Source of the DNA: a virus
DNA: 53,978 nt
Virus record (IMG/VR): IMGVR_UViG_3300035703_004045
Location: 1 to 53,978 of that record
Strand: one strand, 5' to 3'
In this document: one piece after another, positions 42,040-51,352 of the stretch
How positions within the stretch are numbered: position 1 is the stretch's first letter
How the letters are laid out: each line of letters starts with the position of its first letter
Position numbers and translations under genes: made by a program
Notes under the pieces: generated by a model
Databases searched by the model: none
Seen by the model: only the letters and a program-made list of their open reading frames with translations
What the model was told of the DNA's origin: nothing

Positions 42040-44344
42040 TGTCGATGTACGGCACATAACCGGGCTGATTGGGGTTCTTTAATCCAATGCCTTGATAGCC
42101 ACGAATACCAGCCGAGTTACGCCACTTTTCCAAGCCTCGGGTCAGCAGTAAGTCAGAAAATCTGCGCTGCGTACCTACAAATTCACCCGATGCATCGGCC
42201 CACTGTTTCCAATCAGAAAACAGCTCACTGGTGAGTGAACGTGCACTTTTGGTGAAGATGCACTTCTCCTCCAGCCAGCGACCCAGCGCATCCTCTGATT
42301 CGAAGTACTCCTTGGTTGCAGCAACCACGCTTTCGGGTGGAATCAGCCCTTCACGTTGCCAGGCCAGACAGCCTTGCACGCCCCACTCGAAGATTGCATT
42401 ACGTTCGGTGAGTAACTTTGCTTGCAACTGCTTGTCACGTTTTTCTGGTGGCACCGTGATGGTGAACGGAATCAAGTGCAGACGCCGCCGCATGGCCTCA
42501 TCAATATTCCGAATCGCCGGTTTGTGGTTACCTGCAATCAGTAGCTTGAAATGCGGCACAAAGGTAAAAAAATCCTGGCGCATGAAACGTGCAGAAATCG
42601 GGTCGCCGCCGGTGATCTCCTTGATCTTGGACTCGTTCCAGCGCCGCCCTTGCTCAGTCTCAGTGGCTCCTACAAAACGTGCCCCACGCAGCCCTGCCAG
42701 ATCGGTAGGGTGGCGGTCACCGCGCGACTCCATAAATGTATCCATTGGCGCATTGGCAGCGTAGTCCCCCATGATGGTAAAAATCGTATTCACAAAGACT
42801 GACTTGCCATTGGCACCTGTGCCATACAAAAAGAACAAGGCGTGCTCTTGGGTTGAGCCGGTCAGGCAGTAGCCAAACACTTTTTGCAAGTAGGCAATTT
42901 GTGCTTGGTCGCCACCGGTGACATCCGATAAAAAAGTCAGCCAATGGGGACAATGACTGCCAGGCTGCAGGGTGGCAGTGCAAATCTTTGTCATACGGTC
43001 GCTGCGTTTGTGGCCCCGCATCTGTCCGGTGCGCAAATCGACTACACCGCCAATGGTATTAATGACCCAAGGATCTGCATCCCATTCATCAGAGGTACCG
43101 GCGTGTCGGCGATCCGATCTCGCCAGTCGTTCAACGCCGCCGATAGTGCTAGACGCTGCTAGTTTTTCGGCTTTTTTACTGCTGCTGGCATTTAAAGAAG
43201 CGGCTCTGCATACGTGACGTACCAGGTCAGAGGCCGCCAGTGTGTCTTCGCTGCGCCATTTCTGACCGTCCCACATCAGCCACTTGCCCCACGCCGCAAC
43301 GTAGCGCCAGTCGTCCTTGTAATGCTGGGTAAAGGCCAAAGCCAGTGCATCGTCACTGCCCCAGACCGAAGTCTCTTCGCTATTGCCGATTGCTTTGGTG
43401 GACTGTTTGCCAGGCTTTTCGGTGCCGACATCGGGTCTGTATACCGTCATAGCCGGGCTACTGGCGATGATGCCTTTGACGTCCATTCCTTGCGCTACAG
43501 CATCGGCGCAGTCCCAGCCTTCAGGTTGTCCTTCAGGGGGGTAAATGATGACGCAACTACTGGCACCGGCTTTTAAAACGGCTTGGGCTGCGTTTTCAGC
43601 ATATTCCCACCCCGGCTTGTCCTTGTCCGGCCAGATCAGCACGGTTTTGCCCGCCAGCGGTGACCAATCGGTTTTGTCCACCGGTGCATTGGCACCATGC
43701 ATGGCGGTGGTGGCGCAGATACCGGCATCAATCAGGGCTTGTGCACACTTTTCGCCTTCGACTAACACCACCCGATCCGATTGCAGCATGCCAGGCTGGT
43801 TGTAGAGCGGTCTGGGCTCAGGGGGTGCCATTTTCTTGCGCTTGACATCCCAGGGGCGGAACTCTTTTTTGCCGCCCACTGGGTCGTAACGGTACACAAT
43901 AGCAATCAGCTTACCCGCAGAATCGAGGTAGTCCCACTTGGCCGTTGCCGGCCCCAGTTCGTCAATGACAGGCTCAGCCTTGCGTTTGCGTGCCACCTCT
44001 TGCGGCACTTTGCCGACCAGTTGCGCGGCAAAGCTGAGTACCTTGGCAAAGTCGGTATGCACATTGAGCGACAAATGACCGCCAATCAGGTCAAAGATGT
44101 CACCACCCTGACCGGTGGCACGGTCAGTCCAAAGCCCTGCCTTGTCAGAATCGAGCACAATTTCCAGGCTATCGCCGGGACTGCCCAGAATGTCACCAAC
44201 CAGAAACTTGCCACGCTTGATCTTGCCAGCCGGGTACATGGTCGACAGCACGGATTCCAGACGCAGCAGTAAACTGGCACGAATTTCTTCGCGGTTCACT
44301 GAATGCGTCGGGGAGTCGGGCGTCACATCATTAAAGTCCATCAT
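42035..44344 (-). CDS. P4-type primase-helicase
   Basis: This is a 769-residue replication protein. It has a N-terminal zinc-less primase-like region, a Toprim segment (VVLVEGEKCAQAL, about 192-204; IWPDKDKPG, about 237-245) and a C-terminal superfamily 3 helicase with Walker A GTGANGKS (508-515) and a following MDTFMESRGDRHPTDLAGL region. It would open and prime the phage origin. The start at 44344 has GGAGG upstream. The 86-residue gene overlaps by 14 nt. The C-terminus ends over a TGACGCA repeat. Confidence 0.9.
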   Translation of the reverse strand: MMDFNDVTPDSPTHSVNREEIRASLLLRLESVLSTMYPAGKIKRGKFLVGDILGSPGDSLEIVLDSDKAGLWTDRATGQGGDIFDLIGGHLSLNVHTDFAKVLSFAAQLVGKVPQEVARKRKAEPVIDELGPATAKWDYLDSAGKLIAIVYRYDPVGGKKEFRPWDVKRKKMAPPEPRPLYNQPGMLQSDRVVLVEGEKCAQALIDAGICATTAMHGANAPVDKTDWSPLAGKTVLIWPDKDKPGWEYAENAAQAVLKAGASSCVIIYPPEGQPEGWDCADAVAQGMDVKGIIASSPAMTVYRPDVGTEKPGKQSTKAIGNSEETSVWGSDDALALAFTQHYKDDWRYVAAWGKWLMWDGQKWRSEDTLAASDLVRHVCRAASLNASSSKKAEKLAASSTIGGVERLARSDRRHAGTSDEWDADPWVINTIGGVVDLRTGQMRGHKRSDRMTKICTATLQPGSHCPHWLTFLSDVTGGDQAQIAYLQKVFGYCLTGSTQEHALFFLYGTGANGKSVFVNTIFTIMGDYAANAPMDTFMESRGDRHPTDLAGLRGARFVGATETEQGRRWNESKIKEITGGDPISARFMRQDFFTFVPHFKLLIAGNHKPAIRNIDEAMRRRLHLIPFTITVPPEKRDKQLQAKLLTERNAIFEWGVQGCLAWQREGLIPPESVVAATKEYFESEDALGRWLEEKCIFTKSARSLTSELFSDWKQWADASGEFVGTQRRFSDLLLTRGLEKWRNSAGIRGYQGIGLKNPNQPGYVPYIDN

Positions 44345-44591
44345 GGCTGGCACCTCCTTCTGGCTGCAGTGCTGTGCTGGCATTTGCAGCAACATTGCTG
44401 CTGGCTGCCCAGACACTCAGTTCATGCATACGAAAGCGTACTAAGCCACCCAGTAAGTAATGCGGGATGCGGTGTTTGCTGCGCATCTTCGGGTCGCCAA
44501 ACCAATACAGTGGCAGTCGCAGTGCGCAAGCAGCCTGTTTGGCATCAACCATGGGTTCAATTTCTGTTTTGGAATAGGGTAGGGTATTCAT
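44331..44591 (-). CDS. Small HTH/AlpA-like protein
   Basis: This 86-residue protein has a central helix-turn-helix-like stretch (KQAACALRLPLYWFGDPKMRSKHRIPHYLLGGLVRFR) resembling AlpA or excisionase DNA-binding proteins. It overlaps the primase start by 14 nt and the nuclease stop by 4 nt (ATGA). It may help excision or regulate early genes. Confidence 0.65.
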   Translation of the reverse strand: MNTLPYSKTEIEPMVDAKQAACALRLPLYWFGDPKMRSKHRIPHYLLGGLVRFRMHELSVWAASSNVAANASTALQPEGGASHDGL

Positions 44592-45325
44592 TGATTAGTC
44601 CTCCAGCAACGGTTCTGCCATGCGCAGAACTTGCATTCAAAATGGGTGGGGTCAACAAAGGCACGAGGTAGCAGCTCACCGAATTCGGTGGCTTCAATCA
44701 CACGTATCGCACGGTCTGACATACGCTGAGCGAGTGCTGCATCAAACGGTACCCACTCCGCGTAGATTTCCATGCTGTCGGAGTTAATCGCGGTAAACAG
44801 CGCTGGGTTTTCATGCAGTTGCAGGTAGGCCTGGTAAATGGCCACTTGCGCTGCATAGACGGGTTTGGACGCAGCCAATCCTTTTTTCTCCAGATCGCGC
44901 CAGGATTTATTGCTAAGGCATTTACATTCCCAAAGTGCCGGATAGTCAAAGGCTTCAGGGCCGGCCACAATCACTCCGTCGATGTGACCTTGCAGTCGAC
45001 CGTCAACCACCGAAAACCCAAACTGCTCGCCATTGGGTTTGTGGGTACGCAGGTCAAACCCGGCTGAGCGCAGCCACGTCACCATGCAGCCCTCCATGAC
45101 GTGGCCACGCTCGAAGATGCGTAGCATCCGGCCCTGCGTCTGCCGCTCCGGATCCACCGGCGCTTGGGCATATTCAAACTGCAACGCACGCTTACATGAC
45201 ACACCTAAGCGCGAGCCACCCAGATATTGGCGGGGTTGTTCCTTAGCGCGTGTCACTTGCAGACCGATATCAATCAGCGCTGAGATTTGACCAGATATGC
45301 TCGATGAAGAGTTAAAGTCCATCAT
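44588..45325 (-). CDS. PD-(D/E)XK nuclease, Cas4-like
   Basis: This 245-residue protein has a PD-(D/E)XK nuclease core: GHIDGVI with Asp116, then WECKCLS with Glu133 and Lys135. Cysteines at residue 44 (RLGVSCKRAL) and in the C-terminal ECKFCAWQNRCW form a Cas4/AddB-type iron-sulfur set. Such phage nucleases make 3' or 5' overhangs for recombination. It overlaps DUF6511 and the small HTH gene by 4 nt each. Confidence 0.85.
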   Translation of the reverse strand: MMDFNSSSSISGQISALIDIGLQVTRAKEQPRQYLGGSRLGVSCKRALQFEYAQAPVDPERQTQGRMLRIFERGHVMEGCMVTWLRSAGFDLRTHKPNGEQFGFSVVDGRLQGHIDGVIVAGPEAFDYPALWECKCLSNKSWRDLEKKGLAASKPVYAAQVAIYQAYLQLHENPALFTAINSDSMEIYAEWVPFDAALAQRMSDRAIRVIEATEFGELLPRAFVDPTHFECKFCAWQNRCWRTNQ

Positions 45326-45810
45326 GTCGCATCCTTCCAGGGGCAGTCGTTTTGCAGATCTACAAACGGATTGACCTCCAAATTGGTCATCGGATCCGGA
45401 ACCGCTGGCAAACCACGTACCGGTGGGTACTTGGATTTTTCGTGGTGCTCCACCATGGCCTGCGTGAAGCAGGTCACAATCGCTTCGATTACCGCCATGG
45501 CTTCTGACTCTGTGTATTCCCCTAAGGGTTTACTAAAGCCAATCGCCTCGGCGCTATTACCGAACGCCCGCAGGCACTGGCGCATGGCGCTGCGCTCGAT
45601 TTCAGTCATATTGAGCATAGAGTTCCCCTTGCAGTCGACGAGTTCGTCCTTCAAACGCACCCAGTTGCCATACATGGCGTGAAACGCGTTTTGACAACGG
45701 TCGGAGCAAAACACCCAGTCCAGCACATAGCGCTGGGCTGTACCGATTGAATGTCGGGTGTCGGAGTGACCATAACCTCGGGCTTGGCGTGAACAGATCC
45801 AGCATTTCAT
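45322..45810 (-). CDS. DUF6511-like protein
   Basis: This 162-residue protein has an N-terminal zinc-finger-like set CWIC and FCSDRCQNAF (about 3-42), then a helical middle, matching the DUF6511 family. It may bind nucleic acid, but no function is known. The start at 45810 and the end overlap neighbours by no more than 4 nt, and it is part of the recombination cluster. Confidence 0.7.
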   Translation of the reverse strand: MKCWICSRQARGYGHSDTRHSIGTAQRYVLDWVFCSDRCQNAFHAMYGNWVRLKDELVDCKGNSMLNMTEIERSAMRQCLRAFGNSAEAIGFSKPLGEYTESEAMAVIEAIVTCFTQAMVEHHEKSKYPPVRGLPAVPDPMTNLEVNPFVDLQNDCPWKDAT

Positions 45811-45819
45811 GCTTCCTCC

Positions 45820-46464
45820 TCACTGTGCCCATGATGGTTTACCCGTTACCGGGGCACGTTGTGGAGTCGGTGCCTGATAGGACGGTGCAGCCTGCGCCGG
45901 TGCGCCCGAGTTGCCACCCCCTGATACCTTGGGAGGGATTTTCATTAACTTGGCATAGTCCGGATGGTCGGGTTCGACTGCGACCTTGACCACGTTCTGT
46001 GCATCGCCCCGGTCATCTTGCTCAATGTCGACTCTTACTGCGAACTCCAAACCATCAAGGTCAGCAAAGCCCTGAATGCGCCGGGCTGCTGCAGCCTGGG
46101 GACTGTTGTCTTGTGGCTGTATGCCATGTGCGCTATTGAGTGCTGCACGAATAAAGGTTCGGCCCATTTGACCCCAAGTCGCGCCTTTGGGTGAGTACAG
46201 ACCAATGTTTGACCAGATTTTGCGTTTGGTATATTCGCCGCTGGTAATGACGAATTCGGCGGCCAAATACACCGCTCCGGTTCTGGTCGATTGGGTTGGG
46301 TAGCCGTCGTTCCAGCCATGGCTCTCGTCATAATGTCCCCCAGGCTTGAGCGTCATGCGCACAGGCACGAGCACGCCCTTGGGGATCAGGTTGAAACCTG
46401 ATTGTTGGCTTTCAGCATCGTTAAAGTCAGACCACGCGTTGGTTGTCATGTTGTTGTCGTTCAT
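45820..46464 (-). CDS. Probable phage ssDNA-binding protein
   Basis: This 214-residue protein has an OB-like beta-rich core (LIPKGVLVPVRMTLKPGG, AVYLAAEFVITSGEYTKRKIWSNIGLYS) and a low-complexity C-terminus rich in A, P, Q, S and G ending in KPSWAQ. That layout resembles phage single-strand-binding proteins encoded next to Sak4-like ATPases. It starts with AAGGAG upstream. The Sak4-like gene precedes it by 5 nt. A role in recombination is inferred. Confidence 0.6.
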   Translation of the reverse strand: MNDNNMTTNAWSDFNDAESQQSGFNLIPKGVLVPVRMTLKPGGHYDESHGWNDGYPTQSTRTGAVYLAAEFVITSGEYTKRKIWSNIGLYSPKGATWGQMGRTFIRAALNSAHGIQPQDNSPQAAAARRIQGFADLDGLEFAVRVDIEQDDRGDAQNVVKVAVEPDHPDYAKLMKIPPKVSGGGNSGAPAQAAPSYQAPTPQRAPVTGKPSWAQ

Positions 46465-46469
46465 GTCAG

Positions 46470-47327
46470 TTACTCCTTGGAATCATTGAGGGTGGGTGTT
46501 TGTGGATGTTGTGCAGGGCTGCCAGCGCCAGTGCCAACGCCAGCGCATTTGGCAATCAGGGCGCCCAAGTCAGGTGGTTCCAGCGGGTCGAGTCGACCGC
46601 TGCGGTCTTTGGCCGGATAGCCATAGGGGTTGATGGTGTGCGTGACAAAGGCACGGTAGGAGGTACCGTCATCAGCCTTGATTTCTGCCAGCGTCACTAC
46701 CTCGTCGACAATGCCAGGTAGCTGTAAAGCTGTGGCGCTGCCTTCGATTTGTGGCACAAACTGCTTTCGGCCGAAGTCATCTGTTTTGCTGTCCAAGATG
46801 GCTACGAACACCACGTTCTTGCCACGGGCATGCTGCAAATGGGTTAGCGCCGTGACCATTTCCTGACCGAGCAGACCATAAGCACCACGCGAGTCCGGTT
46901 TGCCGCTGCGTTCAGAAAACGCTGCTGGCTGGCTCTTACACCAGTTAAAACACAGTCGCGAGAGTGCTGTGATGGAGTCACAAAAGTAGGTCTGGTATTT
47001 ATTCAGACTGGCTGGGTCGCCGTAGATTGAGCACACATGGTCAAAGTGCGCCTGAGAAAACGGTACGTTGTCGGGCAATGCCGGATTCGGCCCCGCCAGA
47101 TAGACCACCAAATCCCGAAACTCGGGCCATGTGCGTGGTCGCAGGCAGTCGCCATTCCAGTCGGAGACCGACAGGTCGCCGGCTTCCAAATCAATGAACA
47201 GTGTCGAACGGGGATCCAGTGATTTGAGTTGGGTGGTCTTACCAATGCCACTCACACCCAAAAGCACAATCTTGACACCACGGCGCTGCGCACGCCGCTC
47301 ATCAGCGGTAATGATGGGAAATGCCAT
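46470..47327 (-). CDS. Sak4-like RecA-fold ATPase
   Basis: This 285-residue protein has a Walker A GVSGIGKTT (24-32), then FIDLEAGDLSVSDWNGD and a RecA-like core with YFCDSITALSRL and VVFVAILDSKT. It resembles the Sak4 family of phage single-strand annealing ATPases. With the SSB-like protein and Cas4-like nuclease it forms a recombination set. The stop abuts the antirepressor gene stretch. Its C-terminal 35 residues are low complexity. Confidence 0.78.
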   Translation of the reverse strand: MAFPIITADERRAQRRGVKIVLLGVSGIGKTTQLKSLDPRSTLFIDLEAGDLSVSDWNGDCLRPRTWPEFRDLVVYLAGPNPALPDNVPFSQAHFDHVCSIYGDPASLNKYQTYFCDSITALSRLCFNWCKSQPAAFSERSGKPDSRGAYGLLGQEMVTALTHLQHARGKNVVFVAILDSKTDDFGRKQFVPQIEGSATALQLPGIVDEVVTLAEIKADDGTSYRAFVTHTINPYGYPAKDRSGRLDPLEPPDLGALIAKCAGVGTGAGSPAQHPQTPTLNDSKE

Positions 47328-48089
47328 TTATGCCACCTCTTTCATTTGATCAATCACCACTGGATTCCAGAGAATTTGGTAGCCCGAGTGACCATTGCGC
47401 GAATATGGCAACGACTCACCCCACTCCTTACCTGCCTCTGTCAGCTCCCACTCATCACGGTCATTGCGCAGTTGCAAACCCATTGCAGCCAGACGGGCAT
47501 TGACACTGCGAGCCGATATGCCCAACTGCTGCCCCAGCTTGGTTGGATTCATGGAGGCTATTGGTTCGTCATTGACAGGCAATGCATGACGAATGGTTTC
47601 AATGGATAGACCGGTGTTTTCCTGAATGCAGGTCAAGGTGGCAGCCATAGCGATGCCATGCTTGACTCCGGGAACTTTTGCCACTGCTTCGCCAATTAGC
47701 AGCAACGATAAGACTCGATCCTGCGTAGCTGACGGTAATGTTGGTACAGATTGGGCTGATGCATAAGAGCCAGTCTTGCGAATTGATGGGATAACTTCGT
47801 GTGTCACCCACCGTTTGAAGCGCTTGGCTGTTTCTTTGGTGCTGCCCAATATAAGCGCATACAAGCCGTATTCACTGACATGGTTGGCACGCTGTGTGCG
47901 ACCGAGGTTATCGATGACCTCCATTTTTTGGAGGTCATCGCTGTCCACATGGGATTTGACTGCTTGGGATGGGTTTCCCAATTCCAGCGCTTGGCAAACG
48001 TCGCTGACATTGAACCATGGCTGTCCAGCAGCATCTAGATTGACACGCAGTGCATGACTTTCAAATTCAAATGGGATGATTGGGGACAT
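47328..48089 (-). CDS. BRO-N domain antirepressor
   Basis: This 253-residue protein has an N-terminal BRO domain (WFNVSDVCQALELGNPSQAVKSHVD, ANHVSEYGLYALILGSTKETAKRFKRWVTHEVIPSIRKTGSYA), followed by a second part (about 120-253) with an HTH-like SIETIRHALPV and QQLGISARSVNARLAAMGLQ. Phage BRO proteins act as antirepressors or regulators. It lies directly upstream of the Sak4-like gene. Its target repressor is not seen in the window. Confidence 0.8.
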   Translation of the reverse strand: MSPIIPFEFESHALRVNLDAAGQPWFNVSDVCQALELGNPSQAVKSHVDSDDLQKMEVIDNLGRTQRANHVSEYGLYALILGSTKETAKRFKRWVTHEVIPSIRKTGSYASAQSVPTLPSATQDRVLSLLLIGEAVAKVPGVKHGIAMAATLTCIQENTGLSIETIRHALPVNDEPIASMNPTKLGQQLGISARSVNARLAAMGLQLRNDRDEWELTEAGKEWGESLPYSRNGHSGYQILWNPVVIDQMKEVA

Positions 48090-48091
48090 GA

Positions 48092-48574
48092 TCAGGACTC
48101 CTGTGAATCTATGGAAAGGGTGAAAGACGGTTTGCCTGGCTCCACCGTGCGGGCGGCAGCAAATTGCTGTTGCAGCGTGGGTGGCCAGTTGCTGTAGCGA
48201 GATTCCGATACCGATAACTTGACGTCGATGTAGCTCTTGACTTGCTCACCAGATGCCACAACGCGCTCGGCAATCTCGCCTAACTGCTTTTGATCCCAGG
48301 TGACTTTTTTGGGGAGTTCGAACTTAATACGCAGCGGTCCGTCAGTGATGTAGGCAGTGCCAAAATCACGGCCAGATTCACGTAATGCAGCTTGTGCTTG
48401 CTCGCCATAGCATTGCAACAATTCAGAATCAAGTTTGACATGTGCGGACTTGACGGCATTGCTTAGTTGATCAAGGTAGCGCTTCGCATCGTTTTTTTGC
48501 TCGGGGCTCAGTTTGGCAAATTGGGACGTAGAGAGCTCGGTCAAGTCAGTCAGAAAGGTGGTAAGGTCGATCAT
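48092..48574 (-). CDS. Conserved phage protein, unrecognised
   Basis: This 160-residue protein is mostly helical (SPEQKNDAKRYLDQLSNAVKSA) in the first half, with a beta-rich GPLRIKFELPKKVTWDQKQL in the second. I do not recognise a family. The start at 48574 follows GGAG. Its place between antirepressor and HTH gene suggests a regulatory or replication accessory. Confidence 0.6.
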   Translation of the reverse strand: MIDLTTFLTDLTELSTSQFAKLSPEQKNDAKRYLDQLSNAVKSAHVKLDSELLQCYGEQAQAALRESGRDFGTAYITDGPLRIKFELPKKVTWDQKQLGEIAERVVASGEQVKSYIDVKLSVSESRYSNWPPTLQQQFAAARTVEPGKPSFTLSIDSQES

Positions 48575-48588
48575 GATTGCTGCTCCAT

Positions 48589-48855
48589 TCATTGGTAAAC
48601 CGATGTGAAAGTGGAGTGGCGTGAGACCTTGCGCTCGTAGGCTTCGACCTCAGAGATGAGATAGGTGACCCTGGCGCCCATCTTGCAAAAAATGGGGCCC
48701 AGATTGCCGGACTGGCGCCAGCGGCGCAGTGTTTTGACGGACAGTCCCCAGCGCTGGGACAGTTCGTGTTCGTCGATTGCGATGCGCTGTGCTACCGGGC
48801 GAGACATGTGCCGCTGAACGCGGTCAGATTGGACAATAAGTTGGTTGCTTTGCAT
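48589..48855 (-). CDS. Helix-turn-helix protein
   Basis: This 88-residue protein has a helix-turn-helix, ELSQRWGLSVKTLRRWRQSGN (about 40-60), of the AlpA/MerR/excisionase type. It starts at 48855 (MQSNQL) with AGGAGG upstream. The longer ATG at 48885 has no such site. It could be the excisionase, Cro-like or another early regulator. It is downstream of the two unrecognised genes. Confidence 0.75.
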   Translation of the reverse strand: MQSNQLIVQSDRVQRHMSRPVAQRIAIDEHELSQRWGLSVKTLRRWRQSGNLGPIFCKMGARVTYLISEVEAYERKVSRHSTFTSVYQ

Positions 48856-48937
48856 TTCGATGTACCTCCTGTTTGGAATGCACACCGATATTCCTTCTGC
48901 AATTTATGGTCGATTTAGGGTGAGATTTATGGTTTAT

Positions 48938-49888
48938 TTATGGTTTTTTAGTTTCTGCACGACGTAGGCGATATTTGCCACGCGAAACCAGGGCGAAAAT
49001 ATTTTCGCGAGCTTCTTTTCCGCCGAACGCATCTTCAAAAGATGTATATCCAATCTTTTTATCTGCATTCATTTCACTCCAGGATACGATCGGGGGTTCT
49101 TTTTCTTGCTGCCCCCAAGCGCGTTGTACGATCTTGATTTGGGTCTCTGTTAAAGCGATTGGCTCTATAAAGTGAGCCAGCATCAGCATCTTTCCGTCTA
49201 GATATTCATGGGGTTTCTTTTCCGACGGTTTGCTCCTGTTTCGCTGCACAATCCGGTTCAGCATCTTGTGATCGAAGGTGTTTTGGTCATCTGAGAAATC
49301 AACGAAATCTGCCAGACAGCGTTTCGGGTACTCATCCTGGGGCTTTGTGGTTAATACCGTGTCAACCAAAACCATCACATCGCCACTGTCAAAATGATCT
49401 TCCAGGGTGTGTTGGATCAGTGCATCTGCTGCGCCGCGTTGGCGTCGTGCCACGGCTATTTTGGTATGCACATCCATGGCAGGGGGTGCAATATCGCCCA
49501 GATACCATACATGGTCTTGGGCCAACTCTGGGTTGTTCGGTCGCGACTTGGGGTGAATTTTCAGAAGATCAGCCATATCGTCAAGCCACTTGGACATATT
49601 GACCGCATACATCGTGACTTCCCAGAGTGGTGCTGTGATGATATGACGTATCCTGTGTGGGTTTTGATAGCGATAAATGCCGAGTGCCTGATCAATTTCA
49701 ATCTCGACCTCTATCGTGTCATCCAGGTACTCGACCATATGATGGGTCAGATAGCCGATTGCTTTGACCCATCCTCTGTCTAGAAAGTCTGCCCGGTATT
49801 CCTGCAATTTATTTTCAAAGAAAACATCATTGAGATTGGGCAGACTATTGATCAGATCAAAGAATCTGACAAACGGGGACAGTTTCAC
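48938..49888 (-). CDS. Unrecognised protein, second gene of the LexA-linked pair
   Basis: This 316-residue protein has no motif I can name. It is helical and rich in acidic and aromatic residues (HMVEYLDDTIEVEIEIDQALG, VTMYAVNMSKWLDDMADLL). Its C-terminus includes LTETQIKIVQRAW and GYTSFEDAFGG. It overlaps the upstream 482-residue gene by 4 nt (ATGA), so both are made together. An 82-nt gap follows before the HTH gene. The role is unknown. Confidence 0.6.
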   Translation of the reverse strand: MKLSPFVRFFDLINSLPNLNDVFFENKLQEYRADFLDRGWVKAIGYLTHHMVEYLDDTIEVEIEIDQALGIYRYQNPHRIRHIITAPLWEVTMYAVNMSKWLDDMADLLKIHPKSRPNNPELAQDHVWYLGDIAPPAMDVHTKIAVARRQRGAADALIQHTLEDHFDSGDVMVLVDTVLTTKPQDEYPKRCLADFVDFSDDQNTFDHKMLNRIVQRNRSKPSEKKPHEYLDGKMLMLAHFIEPIALTETQIKIVQRAWGQQEKEPPIVSWSEMNADKKIGYTSFEDAFGGKEARENIFALVSRGKYRLRRAETKKP

Positions 49889-51333
49889 GCTGCCGCGACT
49901 TCCGTCATGATGCCTAATTTGATCAGCTGTTGGCGCATCAGCAGCACATCCTCCGATGTTTTACATCGACTGCTCAGTCCATTCGGACTGGTAATTTGTA
50001 CCGCAATATTGTGGGCTTTGCGGTGTGCTTGTTTGGCGATGGAAAAGCACAGGTTGACCTTGGAAATATCGTCGCCATCCAAGCTTTGAATTTTGAAATC
50101 ATTCTGGGCAATTTCATAGATATTGCGTTGGTCGCGTCGATCACGCCATATTTCCTGGTGACTGCAAATTTTTCGCTTAGCCTCACTCGGTTGCGTAGTC
50201 GCGCCATTCACCTCACTCAACTGATGACTTAAACGAATTTTTTGAATGCTGATGGATTGCACTCCGGGGATAGTGGAGTTGGAAATCTTTTGCAAAATTG
50301 AGCTGGAGCCAAATTCTTTGAGGTCAAAGCTGCACATCGGCAGACCCGTCACTGCCACATCACTGGCGAGCACGACCTTTTGAAAGAGCGTTGCGAGCTG
50401 GCTGCGTACAGACTTTTCCTTGCAGAACACTCCCAACATGCCACTTTCAGGCTCCCAGGAAAACACAATATCCAAGGCAGCAATTTCTTCTTTTTCGATG
50501 ACCTCAGCAGCTTCCACTTTTTTGTAAAAAGCCATGGTACCGTTAAAAGTCGCAGTGATCGTATGTTGCCGCTTTTGCGGTGCGTCTGGCTCATCAACTG
50601 ATCCGTCATGTCGGCTGGTATGCGATTTGTCCTGGTTATGAAAGAACTGAATCAAAATGTCAGCGGCATCCACTTCTACAAACAATTCACTGATCATTTG
50701 TTTTAATTGGTCTGCAACTTCCACGTCCGTACGGGGTATTACACCTTTGGGTCCGAGAAAATGGCTAGCGTAATCCTGGTTCGACCATTGGTGATTGATG
50801 GATTGCCGCCACTCCGCCAGTTCAAATCTGCGGTCTTGTTCTCGATCAGGCGCAGGAAATTCTTGTTGCATAAAAAGATAGAGAGCACGGGTAAATCGAT
50901 CGGAAGGCTCTGCTAGTGCAGCAGCGTCATCTTCGTTTTTCTTATCGAGTTGTGACATAACTGCTTGGATACCAAAGTCATCTCTCAGCGCCTGGATCCG
51001 GTCGCAACATTTATTGAGTCGTATTTGTAATTCTTTGGGCTGGTTGGCTAGCCATTCATAAAATTGACGCCGCACCGGTGCAGGCAGCGCTGCTTTAGCG
51101 GTTTTTGCACAATCCTGAACTACTTGCGGTACTTGATTCAGACCGATGCGCTCTACCAAATGCAGTAAGCGAAGTGGCTGTTTTACCCGGCGGGAAAGCG
51201 TTACAAAATGTTCCATATGCGGCAACAATGACTCACCTGCATCATCGGTAGGTTTTTTTCTTGGCATGGTTAGACGCAAATCATTGGCATCAAGTTCTGG
51301 CACCAAGGTGAATTTGGTTTCTGGATTTGACAT
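49885..51333 (-). CDS. Unrecognised protein, first gene of the LexA-linked pair
   Basis: This 482-residue protein has no recognised domain. Residues 1-160 are helical and basic (LPAPVRRQFYEWLANQPKELQIRLNKC). Residues about 175-300 include FFHNQDKSHTSRHDG, and the C-terminal part has ICSHQEIWRDRRDQRNIYE. The start at 51333 (MSNPETKF) has AAGGAG upstream. It is the first gene of the leftward early operon, with the LexA-like promoter 20-60 nt upstream. It could be a regulator or an anti-host protein. Confidence 0.6.
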   Translation of the reverse strand: MSNPETKFTLVPELDANDLRLTMPRKKPTDDAGESLLPHMEHFVTLSRRVKQPLRLLHLVERIGLNQVPQVVQDCAKTAKAALPAPVRRQFYEWLANQPKELQIRLNKCCDRIQALRDDFGIQAVMSQLDKKNEDDAAALAEPSDRFTRALYLFMQQEFPAPDREQDRRFELAEWRQSINHQWSNQDYASHFLGPKGVIPRTDVEVADQLKQMISELFVEVDAADILIQFFHNQDKSHTSRHDGSVDEPDAPQKRQHTITATFNGTMAFYKKVEAAEVIEKEEIAALDIVFSWEPESGMLGVFCKEKSVRSQLATLFQKVVLASDVAVTGLPMCSFDLKEFGSSSILQKISNSTIPGVQSISIQKIRLSHQLSEVNGATTQPSEAKRKICSHQEIWRDRRDQRNIYEIAQNDFKIQSLDGDDISKVNLCFSIAKQAHRKAHNIAVQITSPNGLSSRCKTSEDVLLMRQQLIKLGIMTEVAAA

Positions 51334-51352
51334 CTTTTGCTCCTTAAAACAA

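Noticed and set aside
41830-42057. Small minus-strand ORF between primase and resolvase.
   Set aside because: It overlaps the repeats and the primase end, and its residue pattern shows no protein-like features.
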